Shown here: in pieces, positions 40,871 to 50,945 of the stretch
How the letters are laid out: each line of letters opens with the position of its first letter
Position numbering within the stretch: position 1 is the stretch's first letter
Assembly: GCF_024721175.1 (NCBI RefSeq)
Contig: NZ_CP099401.1
Coordinates: 186,001 to 250,000 of the forward strand
Direction of reading: 5' to 3'
Source: Rhizobium sp. Pop5
GTDB taxonomy: Bacteria; Pseudomonadota; Alphaproteobacteria; Rhizobiales; Rhizobiaceae
Length of the DNA: 64,000 bases
The notes under the pieces: generated by a model
What the model saw: only the letters and a program-made list of their open reading frames with translations
Databases searched by the model: none
What the model was told of the DNA's origin: nothing
Translations under genes and position numbers: made by a program

Positions 40871-42595
40871 ATGCGAAGGCATTTATTGACGACGACAGCA
40901 GCGGTACTGCTGGCCATGACCGGGTCGGCCTATGCCGGCATGGACGAGGCAAAGACTTTCCTGGATAAAGAGATCGGCGACATGTCGACGCTCTCTCGCG
41001 CCGACCAGGAAAAGGAAATGCAGTGGTTCATCGATGCTGCGAAGCCTTTCAAGGGTATGGAGATCAAGGTTGTTTCGGAAACCTTGACCACTCACAAGTA
41101 TGAGTCCGAGGTTCTGGCTCCGGCCTTCACTGCGATCACCGGCATCAAGGTCACACACGACGTCATTCAAGAGGGTGACGTTGTCGAAAAGATCCAGACG
41201 CAGATGCAGACGGGGCAGAACCTTTATGACGGCTGGGTCAACGACTCCGACTTGATCGGTACTCACTGGCGCTATCAGCAGGTGCGCAACCTGACCGACT
41301 GGATGGCCGGCGAAGGCAAGGACGTTACCAACCCCGGCCTCGACATCAACGACTTCATCGGCACCAAGTTCACGACCGCGCCGGACAAGAAGCTCTACCA
41401 GCTTCCCGACCAGCAGTTCGCCAACCTCTACTGGTTCCGCTACGACTGGTTCAACGACGAGAAGAACAAGGCCGATTTCAAGGCGAAATACGGCTACGAT
41501 CTCGGCGTTCCGGTCAACTGGTCGGCCTATGAGGACATTGCTGAATTCTTCACCGGCCGTGACGTCAACGGCAAGAAGGTCTTCGGCCATATGGACTACG
41601 GCAAGAAGGACCCGTCGCTCGGCTGGCGCTTCACCGACGCCTGGCTTTCGATGGCCGGCAACGGTGACAAGGGTCTGCCGAACGGTCTTCCGGTCGACGA
41701 ATGGGGCATCAAGGTCGACGAGAAGTCGCGTCCGGTCGGTTCGTGCGTCGCGCGCGGCGGCGACACCAACGGCCCGGCATCGGTCTATTCGATCCAGAAG
41801 TATCTCGATTGGTTGAAGGCGTATGCACCGCCGGAAGCTCAGGGCATGACCTTCTCGGAATCCGGTCCGGTGCCGTCACAGGGTAACGTCGCGCAGCAGA
41901 TCTTCTGGTACACGGCGTTTACCGCAGACATGGTCAAGCCTGGCCTGCCTGTTATGAATGAGGACGGTACGCCGAAATGGCGCATGGCACCGAGCCCGCA
42001 TGGCGTTTACTGGAAAGACGGCATGAAGCTCGGTTATCAGGACGTCGGTTCCTGGACCCTGATGAAGTCGACCCCGACGGATCGTGCGAAAGCCGCGTGG
42101 CTTTATGCACAGTTCGTGACCTCAAAGACGATCGACGTGAAGAAGAGCCAGCTCGGTCTCACCTTCATCCGCGAATCTACCATTCGCGACAAGAGCTTTA
42201 CGGAGCGTGCTCCCAAGCTCGGCGGTCTGATCGAGTTCTATCGTTCGCCGGCCCGCGTTCAGTGGTCGCCGACCGGTACCAACGTGCCCGACTATCCGAA
42301 GCTGGCTCAGCTTTGGTGGCAGGCTATCGGTGACGCATCTTCCGGCGCCAAGACACCGCAGGAAGCGATGGATTCTCTCTGCGGCGAGCAGGAGAAGGTC
42401 ATGGGCCGTATCGAGAAATCGGGCGTCCAGGGCGATATCGGCCCGAAGCTCGCCGAAGAGCATGATCTCGCTTACTGGAACGCGGATGCGGTGAAGAAGG
42501 GCAACCTTGCGCCGCAGCTGAAGATCGAGAAAGAGAAGGAAAAGCCGGTCACTGTCAACTACGACGAACTCGTCAAGAGCTGGCAGTCGAAGTAA
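40871..42595 (+). CDS. glpV: Glycerol-binding periplasmic protein GlpV
   Basis: A 574-residue solute-binding protein with an N-terminal signal peptide (RRHLLTTTAAVLLAMTGSAYA, cleaved near AYA-GMDEA). This is much longer than typical sugar-binding proteins but normal for this family. ATG 40871 follows GGGAGGATATT; the frame opens earlier at 40799 but that part lacks signal-peptide features. It captures glycerol in the periplasm for GlpSTPQ. A strong hairpin follows. Confidence 0.92.
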   Translation: MRRHLLTTTAAVLLAMTGSAYAGMDEAKTFLDKEIGDMSTLSRADQEKEMQWFIDAAKPFKGMEIKVVSETLTTHKYESEVLAPAFTAITGIKVTHDVIQEGDVVEKIQTQMQTGQNLYDGWVNDSDLIGTHWRYQQVRNLTDWMAGEGKDVTNPGLDINDFIGTKFTTAPDKKLYQLPDQQFANLYWFRYDWFNDEKNKADFKAKYGYDLGVPVNWSAYEDIAEFFTGRDVNGKKVFGHMDYGKKDPSLGWRFTDAWLSMAGNGDKGLPNGLPVDEWGIKVDEKSRPVGSCVARGGDTNGPASVYSIQKYLDWLKAYAPPEAQGMTFSESGPVPSQGNVAQQIFWYTAFTADMVKPGLPVMNEDGTPKWRMAPSPHGVYWKDGMKLGYQDVGSWTLMKSTPTDRAKAAWLYAQFVTSKTIDVKKSQLGLTFIRESTIRDKSFTERAPKLGGLIEFYRSPARVQWSPTGTNVPDYPKLAQLWWQAIGDASSGAKTPQEAMDSLCGEQEKVMGRIEKSGVQGDIGPKLAEEHDLAYWNADAVKKGNLAPQLKIEKEKEKPVTVNYDELVKSWQSK

Positions 42596-42642
42596 GGCGG
42601 ACCTCGGCCGGAGGCGACGAGGCTTCCGGCCATTCACTTCCT

Positions 42643-42664
42643 GCCACCGGCTACGGCCGGTGGC
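42643..42664 (+). terminator. Hairpin between glpV and glpK
   Basis: GCCACCGGC and GCCGGTGGC form a perfect 9-bp stem closed by C-TACG-G, a stable UNCG-type tetraloop in RNA. Only a weakly pyrimidine-rich tail (CCCCTACAATCTTTCTCTT) follows, so it may limit rather than stop read-through, or stabilise the glpV message. Confidence 0.55.
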
Positions 42665-42747
42665 CCCTACAATCTTTCTCTTATGAAACCTCCGCATCCT
42701 GCTGCTCAGCAGCGGGCTGAGCTGTTTCGTGCGAGCCGGAGACGGAT

Positions 42748-44250
42748 ATGAGCGGCTATATTCTTTCGATCGATCAGGGCACCACGTCTTCGCGTGCGAT
42801 CATCTTCGATGGCAGCATGAAAATGGTCGGCTCGGCCCAGACGGAGATCACCCAATATTATCCGCAGCCCGGATGGGTGGAGCACGACGCCGCCGAAATC
42901 TGGCGGTCCGTCGTCGATACGGCGCGCAAGGCGATCGCCGATGCCGGCATCGAGGCTGCCAATATCGCTGCGATTGGCATCACCAACCAGCGTGAGACGG
43001 CGGTCGTCTGGGATCGCAAGTCCGGCACGCCGCTCCACCGCGCGATCGTCTGGCAGGACAGGCGCACGGCCGAAATGTGCGAGAGCCTCAAGGCCGACGG
43101 ATATGAGAAGCTGTTCAGCGCCAAGACCGGCCTGCTGCTCGATCCCTATTTTTCCGGCACGAAGCTGCGCTGGCTGCTCGACAATGTCGATGGCCTGCGG
43201 GAAAAGGCGGAGGCGGGCGAGGTCTGCTTCGGCACGATCGACAGCTGGCTGATCTACAATCTGACAGGCGGGCGCGTCCACGCCACAGATGCGACCAATG
43301 CCTCGAGAACGCTGCTTTACAATATCGATGACGGCGCATGGGACGAAGAGCTTCTCGGCATTCTCCGTATCCCCGCCGCGATGCTTCCCGAAGTAAAGGA
43401 ATGCGCCGATGATTTCGGCCGCGTCGACAAGGCTCTGCTTGGTGCGGAGTTACCCATTCTAGGGGTCGCCGGCGACCAGCAGGCGGCGGCGGTGGGCAAT
43501 GCCTGCTTCGAGCCCGGCATGATGAAATCCACCTATGGCACCGGCTGCTTTGCCCTGCTGAATACCGGCAGGGATCGCGTTTCCTCGTCGAACCGGATGT
43601 TAACGACGATCGCCTGCCGACTTGACGGCGAGACGACCTATGCGCTGGAAGGCTCGATCTTCATTGCGGGTGCGGCTGTGCAATGGCTGCGCGATGGCCT
43701 CGGCATCATCAATCAGGCCTCGGAAGCCGGGGTTCTGGCGACCAAGGCCGATCCCGGACAGCAGGTCTATATCGTTCCGGCCTTCACCGGTCTCGGCGCT
43801 CCCTATTGGGATCCCGCCGCACGCGGCGCGATCTTCGGCTTGACGCGCAACAGCGGCCCGGCGGAATTCGCCCGTGCCGTGCTCGAATCCGTCGCCTACC
43901 AGACGCTCGACCTGCTGGTGGCGATGAAGAAGGACTGGGGCGCCAACCAGCTGGAAACGGTGCTGCGCGTCGATGGCGGCATGGCGGCTTCGGATTGGAC
44001 GATGCAATGCCTGGCCGACATCACGGGAAACCCCGTCGACCGCTCGGCGATCCGCGAGACGACGGCGCTCGGCGCCGCTTGGCTCGCCGGTTCGAAGGTC
44101 GGCATCTGGCCCGGCAGGCGGGATTTCGCCCGGGCCTGGTCCTGCGATCGCCGCTTCAGCCCTTCGATGGAAGAGACCGAGCGGCAGGGCAAGATCATCG
44201 GCTGGAAGAATGCCGTATCGCGAATGATTTCGGAAAGCTCGGCGGGATAG
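42748..44250 (+). CDS. glpK: Glycerol kinase
   Basis: A 500-residue FGGY-family kinase that phosphorylates glycerol to glycerol-3-phosphate. [18 protein letters not shown] (ATP/phosphate 1) is at the start; [15 protein letters not shown], the substrate region [11 protein letters not shown] and the C-terminal [11 protein letters not shown] follow. The length is normal. It closes the locus: uptake by GlpSTPQUV, phosphorylation here, oxidation by GlpD. Confidence 0.96.
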   Translation: MSGYILSIDQGTTSSRAIIFDGSMKMVGSAQTEITQYYPQPGWVEHDAAEIWRSVVDTARKAIADAGIEAANIAAIGITNQRETAVVWDRKSGTPLHRAIVWQDRRTAEMCESLKADGYEKLFSAKTGLLLDPYFSGTKLRWLLDNVDGLREKAEAGEVCFGTIDSWLIYNLTGGRVHATDATNASRTLLYNIDDGAWDEELLGILRIPAAMLPEVKECADDFGRVDKALLGAELPILGVAGDQQAAAVGNACFEPGMMKSTYGTGCFALLNTGRDRVSSSNRMLTTIACRLDGETTYALEGSIFIAGAAVQWLRDGLGIINQASEAGVLATKADPGQQVYIVPAFTGLGAPYWDPAARGAIFGLTRNSGPAEFARAVLESVAYQTLDLLVAMKKDWGANQLETVLRVDGGMAASDWTMQCLADITGNPVDRSAIRETTALGAAWLAGSKVGIWPGRRDFARAWSCDRRFSPSMEETERQGKIIGWKNAVSRMISESSAG

Positions 44251-44354
44251 CATCTTTTTCCGGCGCTGCCGGGCATTTCATCGGAATCTCCCGATTGATG
44301 AGCCGACAAACCTCCCGGCAAGCCGAGAGTTCCCGCCTCTTCGGCGGTCGTCTC

Positions 44355-46337
44355 CTAAAGGCCGTAAGGAAAAGTCTCCGGATCACCGGTGCCGGGATCC
44401 TGCGGCGCCAGCGGAGTAAGCGCGTGGGTTTCGTCGAACCAGAGGAAGGCGTCATATTGCCGTGACAGCGATGTCAGCATGTAGTGGCTCAGTCGTTCCG
44501 TTTCCGGCCGGTAGATGACGCCGATGAAGCGCTGGAGCCGCTGTTCGACGAGGCTTGCATGCAGTTGTTCGTCGGCTTTGAGATCGAGAAGAAATCTGGG
44601 CTTTCCGCAATCGTGGCATAGGCGCTCGTAGCTCTGCGGGAGCGACGGGTTCATCGGCTTTTTCTCGGCCTGTCCATCCCAATCGTCTGCGGCAATCACC
44701 TCGCCGGAATGCGTTCCTAACCCGATGAGGCTGGTCATTCCATCGAAACGCTGTCGGCACAGCTGGCCGAGGTTCCGCTCGTCACGGGCAGCCGCCATCT
44801 CGGTATAGCGGGCATCGCCGATATGCGAGTTGTGGGCCCATATGATGATCTTTGCAGCCGGTCCGTGAAAATCGAGGAGATGTTCGACGGTGTCGGCCAT
44901 ATAAGTGTCGCGGAGATTCCAGGCTTGCGAGCCGCCGTAATACATGACGCGGTAATATCGCTCGGCGGCGGCAAGCAGCCTTGCCGACTGGGCGGCATTC
45001 AGGAAATCATCGCCGTTGGAGGCCGTATCCTCCAGCGATCGCGTCAGGAGCTCGGTGCATTGTTTCAGCACGGCCTCCTCGCATGATCTATAGGCATCGG
45101 TGAGGACGGCTCTGCCATAAGTCGCCGGGTTGCTCTGCCAGGGGCTGAGGCAGCCATAGCGTTCCCGGGCGATCCCGGCGGTTTCCGGGTCGGCACGTTC
45201 GAGATAGTCGAGGACGGAGCGGATCGATTCCGACATATTGTAAAGATCCAGGCCGTAAAACCGTATCGGATCTGCCCGCGACGCTTTGCGGCGGTCGTTT
45301 TCCTCCTTCATCCAGCGAGCGAAACCTGAAAATTCCAGGTTCCGCCACATCCACTTGGGAAAACGGCTGAACGGCGGGCTGCCTTTCGTCGTCCGGCCGT
45401 TTATTCGATGGTCGAGCGTTGCCGCGTCCGGCCAATCCGCTTCGACCGCGATCAAGTTGAACCCGTAATGCTCGATCAGATGGCGGCTGACGGCAGCCCG
45501 TGCTTCATAGAACTCGGCGGTGCCATGGGTGGATTCGCCGAGCAGAACAATGCGGCTTTCGGCAAACCTATCGAAAAAGGCGGCAAAACGTCTATCGTCG
45601 ACCGACGAAAATTCTTCCGCGGCCTCTCGGATGAGTTCGCAGGGCGCCTTTTCGGCATGCAACGACGGGGTGGTCGCGGTGTACATCGGATGTTCGGCGG
45701 TCCAGGCGTCTTCGCCGATCAGCGGAACGAAGAGTACGCCGCCCAAATCTTCCTCCTCGAAGGTCGTGGCCGCTGTCCGCCTGATGCGTTTCAGGCGCTG
45801 TGCGTGGTCGCGACCCACGGGGATGATCAGCCGTCCTCCGAGATCCAGCTGCTCTTTCAGGGCAGGAGGTACCTCGGGCGCGCCCGCGGAAACGATAATG
45901 GCATCGAAGGGAGCGGCTTTCGCCCAGCCCTTGCTGCCATCGCCCACCCGAACGTCGATATTGTCGTATCCGAGCTTCTCGAACCGCTCCCGCGCCTGGA
46001 GCGCCAGCCTTTCATGGCGTTCGATGGAATAGACATGCCTTGCGATGCGGCTGAGGAGCGCCGAAGCGTAGCCGGAGCCCGTTCCGACCTCGAGCACCTT
46101 GTCGCCGGCCTTGAGATCGGCCTTTTCGATCATCAGGGCCACGATGAATGGCTGCGAAATGGTCTGGCCGTCGCCGATCGAAAGCGGCGCATCCTCGTAA
46201 GCGAATTCCTCGAAGCCCGGATCGACGAATTTTTCGCGGGGCACCATGCGCATCGCATTGGTGACGCCGCGATCGCGAATGCCGCGGCGCGTCACGAGGT
46301 GCTCCACCATGCGATCTCGGATGCGCGTCATGTCCAT
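44355..46337 (-). CDS. Fusion: protein-L-isoaspartate methyltransferase + erythromycin esterase-like
   Basis: A 660-residue two-domain protein. Residues 1-210 are a PIMT/PCMT methyltransferase: SIGDGQTISQP with the usual serine (S61) and the SAM-binding LEVGTGSGYAS (82-92). Residues ~235-640 match the erythromycin-esterase/EreA fold: LLGESTHGTAEFYEAR (E268, H271), LIAVEADWPDA (E299) and IIWAHNSHIGDARY near residue 510. Both active sites look complete. No frameshift or linker stop is visible, so it is a true fusion, not a sequencing join. It has no signal peptide. Esterase activity on macrolides is not implied; related proteins have unknown substrates. Confidence 0.88.
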   Translation of the reverse strand: MDMTRIRDRMVEHLVTRRGIRDRGVTNAMRMVPREKFVDPGFEEFAYEDAPLSIGDGQTISQPFIVALMIEKADLKAGDKVLEVGTGSGYASALLSRIARHVYSIERHERLALQARERFEKLGYDNIDVRVGDGSKGWAKAAPFDAIIVSAGAPEVPPALKEQLDLGGRLIIPVGRDHAQRLKRIRRTAATTFEEEDLGGVLFVPLIGEDAWTAEHPMYTATTPSLHAEKAPCELIREAAEEFSSVDDRRFAAFFDRFAESRIVLLGESTHGTAEFYEARAAVSRHLIEHYGFNLIAVEADWPDAATLDHRINGRTTKGSPPFSRFPKWMWRNLEFSGFARWMKEENDRRKASRADPIRFYGLDLYNMSESIRSVLDYLERADPETAGIARERYGCLSPWQSNPATYGRAVLTDAYRSCEEAVLKQCTELLTRSLEDTASNGDDFLNAAQSARLLAAAERYYRVMYYGGSQAWNLRDTYMADTVEHLLDFHGPAAKIIIWAHNSHIGDARYTEMAAARDERNLGQLCRQRFDGMTSLIGLGTHSGEVIAADDWDGQAEKKPMNPSLPQSYERLCHDCGKPRFLLDLKADEQLHASLVEQRLQRFIGVIYRPETERLSHYMLTSLSRQYDAFLWFDETHALTPLAPQDPGTGDPETFPYGL

Positions 46338-46369
46338 GGATCACCCTCGTTCGTCGACTGGCCGGGAAG

Positions 46370-46609
46370 CTAGGCTTCCACCTCGCCGTAAAGCTGACCG
46401 CAGATTGACAGTGATCTGCGCATCGCAGCGATGCGGTCTTCGGCATCCCTGGAAGAATAGGCCCAAATTTCGGTCGCCCAAGTCTTGCCGTCCATCTCGT
46501 ATTCCAGGGCGAATCTGTAGAGCTGCCGGTTCTCAACGTCCGTGGTCACGAAGGCGGCATCGGGATCATCGCGACTGTTTCTCATTCTGCTGAAGCTTAG
46601 CACATTCAC
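46370..46609 (-). CDS. Small hypothetical protein upstream of the PIMT-esterase gene
   Basis: A 79-residue protein with LYRFALEYEMDGKTWATEIWA in the middle and a helical C-terminus (RDAEDRIAAMRRSL). GTG 46609 is preferred because AGGAG lies six bases before it; ATG 46585 is an alternative. It ends 32 bases before the PIMT-esterase start and probably shares its transcript. No domain is recognised. Confidence 0.6.
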   Translation of the reverse strand: MNVLSFSRMRNSRDDPDAAFVTTDVENRQLYRFALEYEMDGKTWATEIWAYSSRDAEDRIAAMRRSLSICGQLYGEVEA

Positions 46610-46963
46610 AGCATGCTCCTTGGATGCATGTCATCGTCGCGGCTTGCCAAGGGGCGCCGTTTCTCGATGGCTAACCATGTCGTCCGGATTTCGTTCCCTT
46701 CATCCTGCCGGATAAGAAAACGCCCGCGCCCGAAGGGCCTAAATCCCAGGTTTCCGATATCGGCCGATCTTCCACGCACGTCTTGCAAGATGAAGGCGCG
46801 ATGATAAACCCGTAAAAATCAGGGGAGAGCGAAGAGTTTCTTAATTGTGCTCGGATAAAATATTTCAAATTCGACTTTTTGCACCTGCGAAATATTTGAC
46901 AGCCGACGGGGCGGAAGAGTTGATCCGGCAGAATTGGGATCGTCACAGTACTTGGGGCAGGGG
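46610..46963. other. 354-base gap between divergent genes
   Basis: The interval contains an AT-rich patch with AAATATTT repeated at 46857-46864 and again about 25 bases later, plausibly part of the chemoreceptor promoter. A 60-codon frame on the minus strand (46606-46788) lacks a good start and is not called. Confidence 0.45.
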
Positions 46964-49324
46964 ATGCTGTTTAAATCAACGACTGGTCGTAATTTGTTCT
47001 CGATTGCCGCCTGCGGCGTTGTCGCCGTTGTTGCAGCTTCGGGTGTCCTATTCTACAGCTCATACCACGCCATTCGCACGGAAAGCATCGAGCAGATGCG
47101 GCAGATCGCCCGCTCGGAGGCCGTGGCGGTCGAAAGAGATATTGGCGGCACGGTCCACATCGTCGACAGTCTCGACACGGTTCTGTCGACGATGAAACAG
47201 ACCGGAGATGCCGACCGCGCGAGGGCCGACAAGATCCTGACGAATATGCTTGAGGCCAATACGAACGTCCTTGGGACATGGACGGGCTGGGAGCCGGACG
47301 CCTTCGATGGAAAGGACAAGGAGTTCGTCAACAAGGACGGACATGACCAGACGGGGCGATATATCCCCTATTGGGTTCGCAGTGGCGGGCAAATTACGCA
47401 TGCCGCTTTGACGGACTACACGGTTTCTGGTCCCGGCGATTATTATCAGATCCCGTTCAGGACGGGCAAGACGACCGTCATCGAGCCCTATCTCTATGCG
47501 ATCGACGGCAAGGACGTGCTGATGACCTCGGTCGCCAAGCCGATCGTCATCGATGGCAAAGCGGTTGGAGTGGCAGGGCTCGACCTTTCTCTTCAGGATA
47601 CCAACAAGGCCTTTTCGCAGGTTCATCCGATGGAGACCGGCTTCATCAGCCTGGTGACCAGCGCGGGAAAGATCGTCAGCCACCCCAACGCCGGCCTTAT
47701 CGGGAAAAATCTCTCCGAGGCAGGAGCCGAAACGGCAGGCTGGGAGCATCTGATCGCCAATCCCGGTCAGGAGCGTGAAGTCACGGGCCAGGATGGCACG
47801 GTGTCGCTGGCCGTGGTCGTCCCGGTCAGGCTTGCGGAAAGCTCGAACTGGTTTGCGATCGTGTCCGTACCCAAGACGACGCTCTTTGCCCATCTCGACA
47901 CGATCATGCGGCACGCGGCGATCAGCACCGGCGTGGCCGCAGTTCTATTGGGCTTGGTCGGATGGCTGATTGCGCGCCGCTTCGTCAGCCGGATTTCCAG
48001 CGTGATCGATGAGACCGCCGGGATTGCAGCCGGAAAGCTCGACGTCCGGATCAGCGGCGTCGACGCACGCGATGAAATCGGGGATCTCTCGCGCTCCCTG
48101 GAGGTCCTCCTGGAAGGCAACCGCCAAAAGGCGCAGCTGGAAGCCGAGGCGGAAGCTGGTCGGGTACAGCAGGACCAGGAACGTTCCGAGCGGACACGGG
48201 TCGCCCAAGCCCAGGAAGCGGACGTCAAATTTGCCGTCGGTGAACTGGCGCTTGGTCTGGCTAGACTGGCGGAAGGTGATATGACGGTCGCGCTGGAAAA
48301 GCCTTTCACGCCGGCGCTCGATGAAGCCCGAACCAATTTCAATGAGTCGGTCGTCAAACTGCGTTCGGCAATGACGTCGTTCTCGCAGAATGCGCAGGTG
48401 ATACAGGCCGGCGCGGACGAAATTCGTGCGGCCGCCGACGACCTTGCGCGACGGACGGAACAGCAGGCTGCCTCTGTCGAGGAGACCGCCGCGGCGCTCG
48501 AACAGATCACCACATCGGTCAAGGATTCCACTGTTCGCGCCGAGGAAGCGGGATCCATGGTCACGCGCACCAAGGAGAACGCCGAGCGCTCGGGTCAAAT
48601 CGTCCGCAGCGCGGTGGAAGCAATGCACGACATCGAGCAATCGTCGAATTCGATCTCCAACATCATCGGCGTCATCGACGACATTGCGTTTCAGACCAAT
48701 CTGCTTGCCCTCAACGCCGGCGTCGAAGCCGCGCGTGCGGGTGAGGCCGGCAAAGGCTTCGCCGTGGTCGCACAGGAAGTCCGTGAACTTGCCCAGCGCT
48801 CAGCCAATGCGGCCAAGGAGATCAAGGCGCTGATCATCTCATCTGGAGCACAGGTCAAGCATGGCGTCGATCTTGTCAGCCAGACAGGCGCCGTTCTCAC
48901 TCGAATTGTCGAGGAAGTGCAGCAGATCAATCAGAATGTCCACGCGATCGTTCAATCCGCCCGGGAGCAGTCGACGGGGCTTCAGGAGATCAACACCGCC
49001 GTCAATCAGATGGACCAGTCGACTCAGCAAAATGCGGCAATGGTCGAGCAGTCGAACGCTGCGTCCCATACGCTCGCAACCGAAGTCACGGTCTTGTCCG
49101 ACCGCCTCGCTCAGTTCCGGCTCGATGCTTCTTCAGGGGCCATCGGCCGCCATGCTGGCGCCCAGCACCATGGCGAGCAACGGCCTCGCGCAGCCCAGAT
49201 TTCGCTCATCCAACGAGGAGCGGCCACGTCTCCCGCTCATGCCTTGAAACAGAGGCTGACGACGGCGTTCGGAAACGGTTCGTCTGCCACTGCTGCTGCG
49301 GACCGGCAATGGGAGGATTTTTGA
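46964..49324 (+). CDS. Methyl-accepting chemotaxis protein (Cache sensor)
   Basis: A 786-residue chemoreceptor. The first membrane helix is at about residues 10-30. A periplasmic double-Cache sensor follows (residues ~40-300; [30 protein letters not shown]). The second helix ([13 protein letters not shown]) and a HAMP domain come next. The cytoplasmic hairpin has the highly conserved tip [21 protein letters not shown] (quoted with flanks). The last residues are QWEDF, a CheR/CheB docking pentapeptide of the xWxxF type. ATG 46964 is preferred to an upstream codon because of GGCAGGGG before it. The ligand is unknown. Confidence 0.93.
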   Translation: MLFKSTTGRNLFSIAACGVVAVVAASGVLFYSSYHAIRTESIEQMRQIARSEAVAVERDIGGTVHIVDSLDTVLSTMKQTGDADRARADKILTNMLEANTNVLGTWTGWEPDAFDGKDKEFVNKDGHDQTGRYIPYWVRSGGQITHAALTDYTVSGPGDYYQIPFRTGKTTVIEPYLYAIDGKDVLMTSVAKPIVIDGKAVGVAGLDLSLQDTNKAFSQVHPMETGFISLVTSAGKIVSHPNAGLIGKNLSEAGAETAGWEHLIANPGQEREVTGQDGTVSLAVVVPVRLAESSNWFAIVSVPKTTLFAHLDTIMRHAAISTGVAAVLLGLVGWLIARRFVSRISSVIDETAGIAAGKLDVRISGVDARDEIGDLSRSLEVLLEGNRQKAQLEAEAEAGRVQQDQERSERTRVAQAQEADVKFAVGELALGLARLAEGDMTVALEKPFTPALDEARTNFNESVVKLRSAMTSFSQNAQVIQAGADEIRAAADDLARRTEQQAASVEETAAALEQITTSVKDSTVRAEEAGSMVTRTKENAERSGQIVRSAVEAMHDIEQSSNSISNIIGVIDDIAFQTNLLALNAGVEAARAGEAGKGFAVVAQEVRELAQRSANAAKEIKALIISSGAQVKHGVDLVSQTGAVLTRIVEEVQQINQNVHAIVQSAREQSTGLQEINTAVNQMDQSTQQNAAMVEQSNAASHTLATEVTVLSDRLAQFRLDASSGAIGRHAGAQHHGEQRPRAAQISLIQRGAATSPAHALKQRLTTAFGNGSSATAAADRQWEDF

Positions 49325-49508
49325 CGGCTGAAGCCGGCGCGCCCGACGGGTGCGATCGCGCGGATATCTGCCACCCTGCGTCAGAATTGCCCACCCGATT
49401 GACTTGCGTCCGCGAAGCACTAAGCTTTAAGGATCGCTAACATACTCCGCATGGCAATGGCGGCGGAGGGGCGAGTGGCTGGGCAAGCTTGAGGAGGATG
49501 GGTTTGCC

Positions 49509-49898
49509 GTGAACTACCGTGTTGTTCTGCTGATCGCCGCATCTGTCATTGTCTTTTCCTCTGCTGACGCCGGGGCGCAGCAGGGTGATGCAACGGCGGG
49601 CGCCACCGTTTTCAAAAAATGCGCGACCTGTCACATCGTCGAATCCGATACGAACAAGGTCGGCCCGTCGCTAAACGGGTTATTCGGCCGAAAGGCCGGG
49701 ACGCATCCCGATTTTGCCTATTCGGCCTCGATGAAAGAGGCCGGTGACGGCGGTCTCGTCTGGGACGAGGCGACTCTACGCGACTATCTCCACAATCCGC
49801 GAGTAAAGGTGAAGGGCACGAAAATGGCCTTTGTCGGTCTCAAGGACGATCAGGAGATCACCGACCTTATCGCTTATCTCAAGCAATATTCGAAATGA
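49509..49898 (+). CDS. Secreted c-type cytochrome (class I)
   Basis: A 129-residue cytochrome c. The signal peptide ends near AGAQQ (residue 24). The heme-binding CATCH is followed by KVGPSLNGLFGR, the distal methionine region GTKMAFVGL and the C-terminal helix ITDLIAYLKQY. It resembles mitochondrial-type cytochrome c2/c552. The start is GTG 49509. It lies 165 bases upstream of an oxidase operon and probably donates electrons to it. Confidence 0.9.
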   Translation: MNYRVVLLIAASVIVFSSADAGAQQGDATAGATVFKKCATCHIVESDTNKVGPSLNGLFGRKAGTHPDFAYSASMKEAGDGGLVWDEATLRDYLHNPRVKVKGTKMAFVGLKDDQEITDLIAYLKQYSK

Positions 49899-50063
49899 GA
49901 GGCGATGTTCCAGATGACGGCAATACTCCAGAATGGCGAGCCGATACGGCGCGACATGTGAGTAAATTGCCGTAATTGCCGATATTTTCTATCTGTGCGA
50001 TAATAAACACGGACTTTTTGCGGAATACGGTTTCACGGTCAACCTGCTCGAGGAGGAGCGGAC

Positions 50064-50882
50064 ATGGCTGTCGTGCTGATCCTCGTCCTGATTGTCGTCG
50101 GCTCCGTACTGTTCCATGTGCTGAGCCCGTGGTGGTGGACGCCGATCGCGTCCAACTGGACCTATATCGACAGCACCCTCGTCATCACCTTCTGGATCAC
50201 CGGCATCGTCTTCGTGGCGGTGGTCTCGTTCATGGCCTATTGCGTCTACCGCTTCCGGCACAAGCCCGGCAACAGGGCGCATTACGAGCCTGAAAACCGC
50301 AGGCTGGAGGTGATGCTCGCCTCGGGAACGGCGGTCGGCGTCGCCGCGATGCTCGCGCCCGGCCTCATCGTCTGGAACCAGTTCATCACGGTGCCCGCCG
50401 ATGCCGCTTCGGTCGAGGTCGTCAGCCAGCAGTGGCTGTGGAGCTTCCGCCTGCCGGGCGCGGACGGAAAGCTCGGCCGCGCCGACACGCGCGACGTCAC
50501 GGCCGAAAACCCGCTCGGTCTCGACAAGAACGACGCAAGCGGCCTCGACGACATCATCGTCGAAGGCGGCGAGCTGCATCTGCCGATCGGCAAGCCGGTG
50601 CACATATTGCTGCGCTCGATCGACGTGCTCCATGATTTCTACGTGCCGGAATTCCGCGCCAAGATGGACATGATCCCCGGCATGGTCACTTATTTCTGGC
50701 TGACGCCGACGCGGACCGGCACGTTCGAGATCCTCTGCGCCGAACTCTGTGGCGTCGGCCATCCGCAAATGCGCGGCACCGTCGTCGTCGACAGCGAGGC
50801 GGACTACCAGACCTGGCTTGGGCAGCAGCAGACATTCACTCAGTTGACGGCGTCGTCCGGAGAGCCGCCGCCGGCGAACTGA
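50064..50882 (+). CDS. coxM: Cytochrome c oxidase subunit II (CoxM)
   Basis: A 272-residue subunit II with two N-terminal membrane helices (VVLILVLIVVGSVLFHVLSP and FWITGIVFVAVVSFMAYCVY, quoted in part). The periplasmic cupredoxin domain carries the CuA site: HDFYVPEF, CAELCGVGHPQM with both cysteines, the glutamate, histidine and methionine. It accepts electrons from cytochrome c. It has no fused cytochrome c domain. Its gene order with coxN, coxO and coxP matches Bradyrhizobium coxMNOP. Confidence 0.92.
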   Translation: MAVVLILVLIVVGSVLFHVLSPWWWTPIASNWTYIDSTLVITFWITGIVFVAVVSFMAYCVYRFRHKPGNRAHYEPENRRLEVMLASGTAVGVAAMLAPGLIVWNQFITVPADAASVEVVSQQWLWSFRLPGADGKLGRADTRDVTAENPLGLDKNDASGLDDIIVEGGELHLPIGKPVHILLRSIDVLHDFYVPEFRAKMDMIPGMVTYFWLTPTRTGTFEILCAELCGVGHPQMRGTVVVDSEADYQTWLGQQQTFTQLTASSGEPPPAN

Positions 50883-50945
50883 CGTGGCGCAGCGGTCGCG
50901 GACCGCATGCCGGTTGAGTTAACCGGCGGGAAGGGAAGAGAGATC

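Noticed and set aside
46606..46788. Sixty-codon minus-strand frame whose TGA overlaps the GTG of the 79-aa gene
   Set aside because: The GTGA overlap is suggestive of coupling, but the only start is an unsupported TTG/GTG and the peptide has no known relatives that I recognise.
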